This document shows positions 24,204 through 34,847 of a stretch of 64,000 bases of DNA, piece after piece; position 1 is the stretch's first letter; the number at the start of each line of letters is the position of its first letter. The stretch is from Ophiosphaerella korrae (Eukaryota > Ascomycota > Dothideomycetes > Pleosporales > Phaeosphaeriaceae): positions 1 through 64,000 of the forward strand of contig JALNQF010000024.1 of NCBI GenBank assembly GCA_028456385.1. The letters are read 5' to 3'. The position numbers and the translations under genes were made by a program. The notes below the pieces were generated by a model. That model was given only the letters and a program-made list of their open reading frames with translations. It made no database searches and was not told the origin of the DNA.

Positions 24204-24793
24204 ATGGCTTCCAACAAAGACCAAACCTCTACTCTCCAGTCCTACGTGGACCAGGCTACAGGCGCCGTACAGAGCGCGCTTGGATCCGTGACTGGAAGCT
24301 CAGCCGACAAGGTAGGATCGGGTCAGCTACTCTTGATCTTGTATCTCATACTGACGCGTCGCAGATCCAAGGCGACAACAAGAAGGACGTTGCAGCCGCC
24401 GAAAAAGACCTCAGCCATGCAACCGCCAAAGCCGGCCCCTTCAGCATCAACGCATCAGGCGGCGTCGCCAAAGATAACCCAGACCGAACTACCGGCGCGT
24501 GGAACCAGAACGTCGGCGCGGCAAAGGAGGCGATTGGCGGTTTTCTTGGAGCAGATGGCCTGAAGCAGGAGGGTATTCGCCAGAATCAAGAAGGCAAAGG
24601 CCAGGAGGCTGCAGGCCAGGTGAACGATCTCGGCAAGGGCATTTCAGATCGTATCGGCGGCACCATTGGAGGCGCTGTCGCTGGAATTACAGGAAACGCG
24701 GCGCAGAAGGCTGAGGCACAGAAGCAGCACGACGAGGGCAAGGCGAGACAACGTGGTGTTGAGGCTGATTTGCAGAAGCAGGCGCCTCAGTAG
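24204..24793 (+). CDS. CsbD-like stress protein
   Basis: Two exons (24204-24311 and 24365-24793; GTAGGA donor, CGCAG acceptor) encode about 178 residues. The protein is hydrophilic and rich in Ala, Gly, Gln and Lys, with no cysteine in the part read. The core DRTTGAWNQNVGAAKEAIGGFLG, then GLKQEGIRQNQEGKGQEAAGQ, and the glycine-rich IGGTIGGAVAGITGN match fungal CsbD-like proteins. The family is named after a sigma-B general stress protein in Bacillus; fungal members are abundant in conidia and under stress, with no defined biochemical activity. A CRE, a STRE-like site and a TATA-like box upstream fit stress induction. Confidence 0.85.
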
Positions 24794-25695
24794 GGGTTGA
24801 AAGCATGCTTTCGCTTGGCTAATGGTAATTACGTGTTTATGACGGACATGGATGATATCCCCTTTGCTTTAGTGTTAGACTCAATATCAATGCATTGAGC
24901 GTTGTCGTTTCAAACATGTTTCTGGCGCTTGGATGACAGACGGGTGATTGTTGGTGGCACACGAACCTTGAATGAGGCGAGGTGATCTCTAACCGAATTG
25001 AGGCTGCACAGCCTAGATCGCCATTCAGCGCCTAGCCACTTTATGAACATGACGAACCCTGTGATGATTAGCAATAGGCCCGAATGGACCCCACGGCTTC
25101 CACACAACATTTGTGGATTTGGTAGGTAAGACGTTGTTTCTATAGTAATTCTTCAACAGCATGGATTCACAAGCCACATCAATCTAATCATAGCACCACC
25201 ACGCCACAAACAAGCTCGCCATCAAGAACCCATTCACGATGATGTCGGATCAGCGCAATCTTTGTGGGTCACGCCACAGCGTGCATGTGTGGCTTCGTCA
25301 TAATTGTGGCTGACACTTAGCCGACATCCGGGTGTCGGGTTGTTCATGACCCACCGCGGACGCCGTGCAAGCCCTCTGGCCCAGCGTGAATGGCTAACAG
25401 TGGCAGTGACACATGCCGTCGAATCTTGGACAGCAGATTACGGTGAGAGGAAACTTGGCCACAAGGCCTGGATTGTGTGTGAGTGTGGCGCCTGGATGGG
25501 GCCGGCTATGCGGCATCCCTGCCACTTGTTTTCGTGAATTGTGCTACGTCATCGCCGTTCTAAGCTGGTCATGAGCTCGCATGTCTCCCATAAATACTAC
25601 TTCTCTCCGCACTTTGTACTTGCTAGACAACAACAACAAATACATCATCCACTTCCCTACAACAATCAAAAAAACCGACTAACGCCTCCTTCAAC
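24794..25695. other. Intergenic region between CsbD-like and Pmp3
   Basis: No supported coding frame. The right end carries a half-CRE (ACGTCA, about 25546) and a TATA-like ATAAATA for the Pmp3 gene. Confidence 0.5.
25590..25596 (+). promoter_or_regulatory. TATA-like box of the Pmp3 gene
   Basis: ATAAATA about 105 bp upstream of the Pmp3 ATG, with an ACGTCA half-site some 45 bp further upstream. Confidence 0.4.
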
Positions 25696-25971
25696 ATGCC
25701 TTTCACCGCCAGGTATGTATATCCAGCTATGACGTTGAAAAGTATAGTTGCTGACATGCGACAGTGACATTTGCAAGATCCTTCTTGCCATCATCCTCCC
25801 TCCTCTAGGTGTCTTCCTTGAGCGCGGCTGCAATGCTGATTTCCTCATCAACATCTTGTTGACCGTTCTTGGTTACATTCCGGTATGTCTGATGTTCCTT
25901 CGTGCAGCGTCACAACACTAACAAACTTTCCAGGGTATCATCCACGCCCTGTACATTATATTCAAGTTTTA
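25696..25971 (+). CDS. PMP3: Plasma membrane proteolipid 3 (Pmp3/RCI2 family)
   Basis: Three exons (25696-25712, 25765-25882, 25933-25971) splice to a 57-residue protein. It has the full family layout: a short N-terminus, a first helix with KILLAIILPPLGVFLERGC, a loop with NADFLINILLTVLGYIPG, and a second helix ending ALYIIFKF. Pmp3 is a small plasma-membrane protein that helps set membrane potential and resistance to Na+ and other cations in yeast, and is stress-induced in fungi and plants. No single frame covers it. The length is usual for the family and no damage was seen. Confidence 0.95.
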
Positions 25972-26553
25972 GCGGAGGCGCACACCAAACGGAACGATGA
26001 AGACATGACGACAATGTCGCTCCACGATACCCAGTTCTTTTCCTTTGGCCGACCAATCCTTCCAGCTCATCCGCTCGATACGAGCGGCATCCCCGCGCAT
26101 GGTTGGGTGTTCCGGTTCATCCGGTTGGTGTTTGGCTTGGCTTTCTCTCCTCTTATGTCAGGCGTCTTGGTTCTGAGCATCATTTGCAAGGATTCGAGCA
26201 TTACGCAATCGGGAACGCTCATGTGAGCATGGCTTGATCAATTAATCAAATAATATTTCTGATAAAAATCTTTACTGTGTTGCTGGCTGTTGAAATACGG
26301 CTTTGATCAATACATATTCTATTCACGCATAGTGTGGCGTGTCGCTGCGATTGTGACTGTGCAACAAACCTGGCAAGCGATCATTGGGGCCACATACCTC
26401 GGCGCCTGCCGCGTGCACCCGAAGATCATCGCGTGTAGCACTCACCACCATGATACTCACCATTGACCCCATGGCGCCCTCGCATTACACAACAGCTTAT
26501 TTTCCCCTTTGCTCGCACGTCGCTTGCAAAGCGCGCCTCAAACATCGCCCACG
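25972..26553. other. Intergenic, no gene seen
   Basis: Between Pmp3 and the CNOT11-like gene. The frame at 25885-26226 overlaps Pmp3 exon 3 in another frame and has no domain. Confidence 0.5.
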
Positions 26554-27702
26554 ATGAATTTTAACGCGCGCTTGACTACCGCCGAGACCGAGGCCTTGAG
26601 CAATTTTGAGCATCAAACTCTACGGGGCGCTGCACAGAATTTCGACCGGATAACTGCTGCAGGGCGATATAGCGATGAAACCACTTTTGAGAAGAGTCTG
26701 AGGATAAAAAATACGCTAGATAGTTTTGAAGAGACTTGTCGAACAGCACCCAGCGGTCACGTCCTGGCTGTTCTGCTCAACTGCGAATGGCTGCTTTGGC
26801 GACTGACTGAGGACACCCCTTTGAAATATAACCCCTTTCTGAGTCATTGGGTGGAAGCTGTTCAGCGGTTGGATACCTCTGGTAGCAAGACGGAGGCTCA
26901 GCGCTATGAGAGAAATCCACTACGCAATACCATAACGACGGAGAAGAGTACTACGGCAAGACTGCGATGGATACAAATGCTCCTACGAAAGGAGCACCTT
27001 GGGCGCCAGTCAGACAACACGCCGTTTGATCTTGGCACTTCACTCTTGTGCGACAGGCCTACTGCGCCTTTCGACATAGAGCCATTTGTACGCATGCTTG
27101 AGGACGAAGGTATCTACGAAAAGACGCCCGAGCCCGAAGTAGCCGCATCGACCTCAACTGCACGCCAACCAACCAACAACCATAGCGACGAGTCACCCAC
27201 ACACCTACAAGAGCAACAAAGCCTCGAAGATTCCCTACAGAAGCGCAAGACGACCATCCTTCACAACCTCAAAGAGCAGCCAGAAACCGCTATCTTCGAT
27301 ATCACACGTCTCCCAATCACCCTTCCCTACCTCGACTTCCTCACCACCATCCTCGCCGACCGCACACTCGAGGCCCACGCCATTGACCCTGCGCCGGTCA
27401 TAACACAATACATACAACATGCACTGCGCTTTGTTGAGTGCATGGATAAGCCTCCGTCACCATCATGGCCCGACGATCTGCGGGCTGAATACGAACAGCT
27501 GGAGTACGGTAAGGAGGCACAGAGTCGATGTATACGGCTGCTGTTGTTATTTATCAAGAGCTTAATACGAAAAGGGCTCGTAGAGTTGGATGTGCTATTT
27601 TATGAGATAGCTGAGATAACAGTGAGGTATGTGTGGATCAGAGAGGTGAGAGAGTTTAGGGCGTGGGCGGAAGAGGGGGCTGAAGCGCATGGTGGTGGGT
27701 AG
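26554..27702 (+). CDS. CCR4-NOT complex subunit 11-like protein
   Basis: Single exon, 382 residues from the ATG at 26554. The N-terminal part is helical (GHVLAVLLNCEWLLWRL, then LRWIQMLLRKEHLG and FVRMLEDEGIYE). A charged, low-complexity linker of about 45 residues (EPEVAASTSTAR to SLEDSLQKRK) leads to a C-terminal helical domain: LPYLDFLTTILADRTLEAHAI, VITQYIQHALRFVECMD, then SRCIRLLLLFIKSLIRKGLVELDVLFYEIAEITVRY and IREVREFRAW. This order and the 'R..RLL..FI.SLIR...V...L..E' pattern match the C-terminal domain of CNOT11, which docks with CNOT10 on the CNOT1 scaffold of the mRNA deadenylase complex. The assignment is from pattern memory only. Confidence 0.65.
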   Translation: MNFNARLTTAETEALSNFEHQTLRGAAQNFDRITAAGRYSDETTFEKSLRIKNTLDSFEETCRTAPSGHVLAVLLNCEWLLWRLTEDTPLKYNPFLSHWVEAVQRLDTSGSKTEAQRYERNPLRNTITTEKSTTARLRWIQMLLRKEHLGRQSDNTPFDLGTSLLCDRPTAPFDIEPFVRMLEDEGIYEKTPEPEVAASTSTARQPTNNHSDESPTHLQEQQSLEDSLQKRKTTILHNLKEQPETAIFDITRLPITLPYLDFLTTILADRTLEAHAIDPAPVITQYIQHALRFVECMDKPPSPSWPDDLRAEYEQLEYGKEAQSRCIRLLLLFIKSLIRKGLVELDVLFYEIAEITVRYVWIREVREFRAWAEEGAEAHGGG

Positions 27703-28838
27703 GGTAAAATGCGATGTACGAATAGCAAAGTACATCCAACAAGACGCAGCTCGAAAGTTTGCGACCTTTGCTTATGACGTGGGACGCATAGCGAAGGTTT
27801 ATGGCCACTTGGATTTCTGGTCAACATCAGCTGGAAATTGCGAGCTCCGGATCTGAGCCTCGGCTGCGTATCGCATTGTCACCAACGAGCGAGACAATGG
27901 ACACTGTCTTTCCGGCCTTGAAAGAGCTATTTTGGGTGTTGGAGTTGTTCGGGTTGTCGATCAAAATTGTTCCGGGTAGCATCATGCTAAACATCAAACT
28001 GAACAGTTTCACACGCCGCGACTGAAACGATCGATAACAAACCTCGGCACTGGGTGTTGCTTTCACTCATGAGCAGGTTGATTCAATTTACAACAGAACG
28101 ACCATTATTTTCCAAATCTCGTTGCTCGATACATCTCGAACCATCGACACGATGTCATTTTTTTTTGGAAATCTGGTGAAGTTCTCACAATATGAGTGCT
28201 AGCGCGTTCAAAATTCTCTCCTAGGATCAACTTCCAAATACCGTTTTGAATCAAATGTTAAGCACCACTTGGCTTCTGAGACGTTTCCTTGGCCTCACTA
28301 CCTCAGATGCCAAACATCAATGCACCTGCCGTCATCGCACTCTTGCTTTTCCGTCTCATAGGCTCCATCGCCGCTGGATCAACCTCGCTCAGGTCCTAGA
28401 GCCGATCTTCCCGCTGAGAGCACCCCAGCCAAACCAACCCTTGAGGGCGATCGTTCGACCACGACCGTCTCAACACTGCCCTCTTGATCCGTGCCCCGCG
28501 TATCACTGCTCCCATTACCACCCATCATATACTCAGAGAAGTGTGAACGTGGCGCCAAGGGGTCAGCCTCGCCTTGTCCATTCGGAGACATACCCAAGCG
28601 AAGGCTTGTGGTATGCTAAGCTTTCCAACCCTAGGCTTCGCTCCCCGCGTATATAAGACTACACATGTATTCTCCGAAATCAATCCCATCATCATCTCAG
28701 CTTTTCAACGATCTCTACTCTACTTCTTCTTTCTCTAGATCTTCTTCTGTCTAATTTTTTTTGCTTGCGCCGGCCGCTTGTCCTATCAATCGCTCTTCGT
28801 CGCTCTCACACACATTTTAATTCCTTCTGCCACTCAAA
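27703..28838. other. Intergenic region upstream of the Egh16-like gene
   Basis: About 1.1 kb. Short frames on both strands (for example 28246-28656) are Pro/Arg-rich and unconvincing. Its last 190 bp carry a TATA box and CT-rich stretches typical of a strong fungal promoter. Confidence 0.5.
28650..28656 (+). promoter_or_regulatory. TATA box of the Egh16-like gene
   Basis: TATATAA about 190 bp upstream of the ATG, followed by CT-rich sequence around 28700-28745, a common core-promoter layout in filamentous ascomycetes. Confidence 0.5.
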
Positions 28839-29818
28839 ATGCGTTACTCAATCACCTTCATTGCTGCCATGGCGGCTACCGTCCAGGCCCACGGCGTCAT
28901 CACCAGCATCAAGGGCGCTAACGGCGTCACCATGCCCGGCCTTTCTGGTAAGTTTTGTGTCTCCTTGTTGGAGAATGATCTAACAAATTCGCAGTCCAGG
29001 ATGGCACTCCCCGTGATTGTGCGAGCCCCCTTTGCGGCTCGGAGGCTGATACCTCGATCATCCGGGACCGCGAAATGGGTGGCAAGGCGTCGGCGCTGGG
29101 GCGCACGGCGTCTGGGCCTGTTGATGCCGCGGCTGCGATTTCCATGTTTATGGGAGGCGCGGCTGGTGCTGGTGCTAAGGGTGCTGGAACTGCTGGAACT
29201 GCTGGCACTGCCGGTACCGCGGCTGGAGCTGCCACAGGAGCCACCGCTGCCAACGGCCGCAAGAACATCCAACGCGGCCTCCTCGACGCCCTCACCGGCG
29301 GCAAAGGCAAAGGCGGCGCCGGTGCCGGTGCTAAAACCGCCAAAGGCACGACCGAGAAAGGCGTCGCCGCCGCTGCTGGCACAGGAGCCACCTCTGGCCT
29401 TCCTACCACCGCCGACGATGGCACAATCACCATGACCTTCCACCAAGTCAACCAAGACGGCGCTGGCCCTCTGACCGCCCAAATCGACCCCTCCTCTGTC
29501 GGCACAGACCCCGCCGCCTTCCAGGACGCACAGGTCACACAGAATGTGCCTGGCATCGGTATTGGCGGCCTGTCTGCCGCCTCCGTCGAGGACTTCCCCG
29601 TCAAGGTCCAGATGCCCGCTGGTATGACGTGCACGGGTACGGCCGGCGGCGCAACAAATGTTTGTGTCGTACGCATGCAGAACTCGGCTTTGGCCGGGCC
29701 ATTTGGTGGATCTGCGGCGTTTACCCAGAGCAACGCAGCGAAGAAGAGGGCTGTTGAGTATAACTTGCGCAAGAGGCATATGGCGCGGGGTATCTTGGGC
29801 AAGTTGGAGATTGAGTAA
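28839..29818 (+). CDS. Egh16/GAS (MAS)-like secreted appressorial protein
   Basis: Two exons (28839-28947, 28995-29818) encode about 310 residues. Residues 1-17 are a signal peptide ending VQA-HG. The mature start, HGVITSIKGANGVTMPGLSVQDGTPRDC, and the conserved SPLCGSEADTSIIRDREMG block are hallmarks of the Egh16H/MAS family (Blumeria Egh16, Magnaporthe GAS/MAS proteins), secreted during infection-structure formation. A Gly/Ala/Thr-rich low-complexity insert (~29150-29400), including GTA-type repeats, separates this from the C-terminal domain (TMTFHQVNQDGAGP, then VQMPAGMTCTG and NVCVVRMQN). The C-terminus is basic (KKRAVEYNLRKRH) and may be processed. The biochemical role of the family is not settled; several members add to penetration in plant pathogens. 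Confidence 0.88.
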
Positions 29819-30227
29819 GGTGTAATGTGATGTGGTGTATATAAAAATGGTTAGGGATTAGCGATGGAGGGGGTAATTGTATATATGACTAGTTGGATTG
29901 AGTTGGATTGGATTGGATTGGATTGGGGTATGGTTGCTGGGCAATCAGGGTGATGTTATGGCCTTACCTATACGCTCTTTAGACGAGCCTTTTTTTGTAG
30001 TGCTTAGTAGATGGGGAGGGGTGTTGGACACCATGTATATAGCCAGCGGTTGAATCCAAAAAGCGATTTTGTAGTTTGTTGGCGCTGTGCAATTGTTCAC
30101 TGGGCACTCTGTCATTTCTTTCCTGCCTTTCTGCAGGCATAACGGCAATGCGCGTTCATTTTGTTCGTAGCACGTAGGGTATGTCTAGGGTCGATGCTCG
30201 CTGCGTTCTTATCGAATTGAGAAGGAA
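29819..30227. other. Intergenic, 3' flank of the Egh16-like gene
   Basis: Contains the microsatellite and no supported gene. Confidence 0.5.
29893..29927 (+). repeat. GGATT-type microsatellite
   Basis: An imperfect 5-bp repeat (ATTGG/GGATT units) about 75 bp past the Egh16-like stop, in its 3' flank. Confidence 0.85.
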
Positions 30228-31323
30228 TTGGGTTGTGGCGCGCTGCTCATGGAATGTATATGGTGGAAGATGCAAGCAGTTCTTACAGTACCTAACTTCT
30301 CCAATCCAAACTTCTATACTCCACGCCGGACCGACAAGTTTGATCAAGCAGCACTTCCAGCTACGCCTCTAGGTAGTGACCCCGACGCTATCTTTTACTC
30401 CACCCTCAATCATCTGCATGACATCACTAGCGGCAAACGACCTAAGCTTCACTTCACTTGCCCTTTTAGTGAAGGCCAGTTTCAAGTATTGGAAGAAGAG
30501 ATTGAGGAATAGCCTTTTGTGGATAGCCCGTTCTGCATCGAGTGGCATACTCCTTTTGGCTATGACAAAGAAGGACGATTGGTTGCCAAGATGCTCCCCG
30601 ATCCGCTCCACGGCTGTTTCGCAAATGACATTACCAAAACCCTAACAAAGCGCATTAAGAGTGCTGTCAAAAAACACCATAAAATCACCATGCACACAAG
30701 GTGAACGCTTTGGGCCCTATTCAAATAGTGCCCAAAGACAACAGTGCACTATATCCTGATGGCTGTGTGTACTAGGACGAGACGAAGATGCCAATAGCCC
30801 TCATCAAGGTCAAATATACTACACCTCTGAAGGATCTAAAAAAAAAAAAAAAAAAAAAAAAAAGGCGTTCCATTATATGTTCGAGTCAGGGAACCAAATT
30901 GGTATAGTGCTGTTGTTCGATCTGCAGCGCAAATCGCGAAACATCAGCGCTAGCCCCTCAAAGATCTCCGGAAGTTACAAATACCTAAAGCTGGCCAAGA
31001 AAAATGGCGAAAATCCAATCATCCAAGGGTGTGACTGGCGCAAGTTTCGAGAGGTGGACGGCACAGCCTGCCCCGGAGAACTTTCGCTGCCCCTTCAACT
31101 CTTATATCATAAATTACCTTTGCCGACCTCCAACAAACCTCAATCCACTTGCCTCAGTCACAATAGAATAAATAAAATATTAGAAAGAGCACTTGCTATG
31201 CAGAAGAATATGATGAGTTCAGCCATCAAGCCGCCCATAGCCATTCCTCCACCCGATGATAGCGATTATACCGCGACTTATTCAAGTTCTGAGAATGATT
31301 TCAAAAAGCACTACAACGCCTAG
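30228..31323 (+). pseudogene. Decayed gene of unknown family
   Basis: A protein-like frame begins near 30228 (FDQAALPATPLGSDPDAIF, then HDITSGKRPKLHFTCPFSEGQF). It meets an in-frame TAG at 30510-30512 and continues in the same frame with SPFCIEWHTPFGYDKEGRLVAKML to a stop at about 30702. A second block in other frames (~30877-31323) contains a hydrophobic stretch and KLAKKNGENPIIQGCDWRKF. A 26-nt poly-A run lies between the blocks. The TAG fits CAG to TAG, like the other RIP-type stops here. I recognise no domain. Two unrelated fragments is an alternative. Confidence 0.4.
30838..30863. repeat. Poly-A homopolymer tract, 26 nt
   Basis: Uninterrupted A run inside the decayed unknown gene. A retro-insertion tail is possible, but no flanking duplication was recognised. 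Confidence 0.9.
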
Positions 31324-32090
31324 CCTTGAGGGCAGCAGTGGCAGCGATTATGATCTAGCAGGTGGTAAAACCCAGTCCAACCCAGTGCGTCGCAGATATA
31401 GTAAGAGGGGTTGCATCAGGCACAAAGCGAAAACACGGCAACGCTCGAGCCAAATCCGATCCGAACGTTGTAGCCACAGAACCTCGTTCGGATCGCTTTC
31501 AACACTACAAAAAAAGAGTTCCTATAGTTTAGGCTAGGATACTCCTGCATAGAAGTTATATGGGATGACCATTGAGCTATTCTTTCTTGCTCTTGGTAGA
31601 AACGTCACGGACTACGTAGACAATGCTGAAAAAATATTTTCCCATGGGTCGACGCATTTTGTCAGGTAGTTCGGTAGGACGCAGCGTGGGGGTTAAATCG
31701 CTAGTTAGCAATTAGGCGTCCGCGAGGATTCGCTGGCTTGACTTTGTCTACCTGTACCATCTATGTAGTCGTTTGGTGCTAAAAGGTCCGCCCCTTCTTC
31801 ATATCAAGGAGCATTGTCTCGTACTGCTCGGCTAGCCAAACCTGCACAAATCCTGCCCGTAGCTAATGTACCCTCTTCGTGCTCCTTGTGATATGAACAA
31901 TTGTAGTTAGGTAGCTCTTGAGTCTGCTCTTAGCTGTCTTGGCTCGTTTATTTACTACAGCACTCTTAGATAGAGAGGGGATATTCTTCATTATTACTTT
32001 GCATATCATTCTTGACACATGAGTTTTACATTCAGCTATTGGACATTTCTCTGCTAAATTAAGCCTGTTACGACCTTATTCAAGTCAAAA
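31324..32090. other. Intergenic, no gene seen
   Basis: No supported coding frame; the 3' flank of the minus-strand gene to the right. Confidence 0.5.
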
Positions 32091-34356
32091 TCAATTAGAT
32101 TTCAATGCTCTCACGCTGGCCCAAGCCTGGACTACAGCCATTACAAGCGACAACGCGGACAGGACAAGGCTCGAGACACCAAATATCAGCACTGCCCAGA
32201 ATGCGTAATAGGCCGGGGAATCTCTATCATCCCGCCATATCTGACGCCAGCCCTTTGGCTTCTTCTTATCCATATGACGCTTCAGTATCGCGATTCGTTT
32301 CCCGTAGTGCTTGAACAGTTGATAACTATAACTTCCACGTTTTGAAACGCTGTATTTGTGCAAATTGGGATTCATGTGTTGCTGCATGTCATGTATATGC
32401 CTGTCGAATTTCGCGTCAATGATGTCGCCGAGTGTTTCGAGCGCCGCCAGATCAACGTTTTTGTCATGGGGCAGGGTTTCGAGGTAGTTTGCGACCCAAG
32501 TGGGTATATCGAGGGACTTGTATGCCTTTTTAGCGGCTCTCCTGCGTGACCGGTTTCTGGGCTGGAAAAGGAATGACCATGTCCTCAGTATCTCCAGCGC
32601 GGCAAGCGTGACCTCTTCTTCATTAACACCGTTGTAAATGTGACTATTCTATTGTTAGCCACCTTGGCAGTCAAAGTTCGTTCAGTACATACGCTGCGAG
32701 CCAGGACAGTTCTACTGTATCCATCCAGTACAATTTTAACGTTGGTCCAGAAGGCCTCCGATCATCATCACTATCATCACTATCATAAGCGCCGCTGGAG
32801 GCATCATCGTCTCGAGAGCCACCCACTTCGAGTGTGAGATGCTCTTCGGCCACAGCGGTCCACTTAATATCTATTTCGCCAATGTCCATCAAAGTGCCAA
32901 TATCGAGATCGTCCACGACAAAAGTACCATTTTTAGCACGCTTGGTTCCATACGTGACCAAAGACGCATCTGACGCTCCATCATGGCCATGTTTATTATT
33001 CCCAAGAAGCTCCGGGATGGTCGCAGTATTGAGAGGCAATGGTAGGACATGCGGTATTTCCACAGGCAAGGATACCCATACATTACAAGCGGAAAGCACA
33101 ACTCTCAAGGCAGCGAAGTGATCAGTTGATAAATCCTCCCCCTCTGGACGCTCCAATACTTCACATTCATAGACGTGGTTCAGTATCTTATGAACACTTA
33201 TTCTTCTAGTTTCTTCGCGAGGGCGGTTTGTGTTGGAAGGCGATTCCTCCTTACCATCCGCTGGGTTGACGGCATCGGGAGCTGGGATCTGTACCAACTC
33301 TACTGGTCCATGAGTCTTGAGAAAGGGGAGAACGCACTCCAAGAGTCGGTTTAACATATCTCTTTTTCCTTCATCCTCTCCCGCAACATTTGCAAGAGCC
33401 CTATTCACATTGGTACGCCACAAGTTAAATTTCGCGGGTAACACTAGTTCTCCCAAATTGGCGATGGCATGGTTGTCATCGTTCGCCTCCCCGTCACCTG
33501 CGGCTGTGTTGCTCCAACCTCGTGTAAATAACGCAGCTACTCGTTTGGTGAAACTTGATCGCGTTTGATCTTCTACATTTGCTGGCCCCAACGAATCGGC
33601 GAGGTGCTCTGCTGCTTGTACCGTCTCTCCTCTAGCCGATGTCAGATCGGTCGCATTTCTCACTAAGGGTTTGTGCTGAAAAGGCTCAGGAGACGATGTT
33701 GCGACTTTTGGCGAATTTCTCAGGCTACCTTCCGTTTGTTTGGCAATGATATCATCGTAACTGTTCTTACGGACTTGGTGCATTCTTATTTCGTCTTTGC
33801 GCTTCGAGTCTTTCTCTCCTGATTTCTTGACTGATATTTTATTAATTTCATCAGGTTCCGTTCGTCTTAAAAGTTGCTGATGTTGTTCTCTTCGCTCTTC
33901 GTTGCGCATATCCTCAGAAACAAAATGGCTATCCGTAGGTTCTCTCCGTGGCGCCAATTTCTCGTGTCGTCCTAGGAGGGATGGGACCTCGTAATACGAT
34001 GTCGCATTATTTTCATACCGCGATGATCCGATGTTCTCGTCGGGCTTTTCTCCCTTGAACGCATTATCTAGAATCGTCCTTTCTTCAGTTCTCCTACTTG
34101 TTCGCTTAGAACCATATTTGATATTTTCATCCTTCCCCTGCTCATTCCCTTCATCAGCTTCCTTGTTCTTGCTATTAGCTGTTGATAATAGCTCAAAATC
34201 CTTTGGGACATAGCTTGTAGCTACCAGTCTTTCACTTTGTCCTCCTAGCCCACCATCGTGAGTATCATGCCCAGAACCTATTCCGGGGTTCTGGCGTAGT
34301 AGTTCCTCGGAGCCCCGACTTCCGATCGTGTTAGCACCTAGTCCTTCCTGGTCCAT
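32091..34356 (-). CDS. Large hydrophilic protein with C-terminal membrane anchor, unknown function
   Basis: Two exons (34356-32693 and 32643-32091) join in frame (GTATGT donor, GAATAG acceptor) to 738 residues. Residues 1-250 are charged and probably disordered, with Arg/Glu/Lys/Ser-rich stretches. A structured middle (~290-550) includes VHKILNHVYECEVL, HFAALRVVLSACNVWVSLPVEIPHVLPLP and KLYWMDTVELSWLAAHIYNG, with an acidic run (DDDASSGAYDSDDSDDD). The second exon is helical (AALEILRTWSFLFQPRNRSRR) and ends with one or two transmembrane segments (AFWAVLIFGVSSLVLSALSLVMAVVQAW) and a short basic tail. Similar C-terminal anchors occur in many lineage-specific fungal proteins of unknown role. No enzyme motif was recognised. 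Confidence 0.75.
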
Positions 34357-34847
34357 TACAGGCGCGCTAAGTTAAGTTATTCCAAGGTTTTGTTCACCAA
34401 CGGGAAGATTTATATTATTTGGCAAGTGTACAACGCTTTCGAAAGTGGTTTGCTTGTGAAGCCAACATTGAGTTCACGAACTATCAGCCGATGCAGGGAT
34501 GTGGGCGACCCCGCTTTTTTCAGCCTTGTGCATATTTGCAAATCAACACACTGATGCCAATTGGAGGAATGCAAAGAAGCCACATGCGCCGTATTCGTTA
34601 GGAAACGAGCAGCGAGGTTGATGATGGGCCGTAAAGAATAGATACGAAGTGAGAAAAATAGGAAAGAGTAGAGCCTAAGGAAGTTACAAGGAGAAAACGC
34701 TTTTGAGACGCACTGCAAACTCAAAAAGAGTGAAATACAGACGTGTGACTAGACTTGCGGAATCTCCAAGCCCCATTGCTATATCTCGATCAAGCCATAG
34801 ATCTCAAAGCCAGAACTTGGCAACTTCGCCCTCAACTTCCACCGTCC
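34357..34847. other. Intergenic, no gene seen
   Basis: Between two minus-strand genes: the promoter of the membrane-anchored protein and the 3' flank of the BRCT gene. Confidence 0.5.

Noticed and set aside
25885..26226. ORF overlapping Pmp3 exon 3
   Set aside because: It starts inside a Pmp3 intron in another frame and shows no domain; Pmp3 is certain.
28844..29802. Two long minus-strand frames (about 290-310 residues) opposite the Egh16-like gene
   Set aside because: They are GC-rich shadows of the real gene, without motifs, and overlap a well-supported spliced plus-strand CDS.
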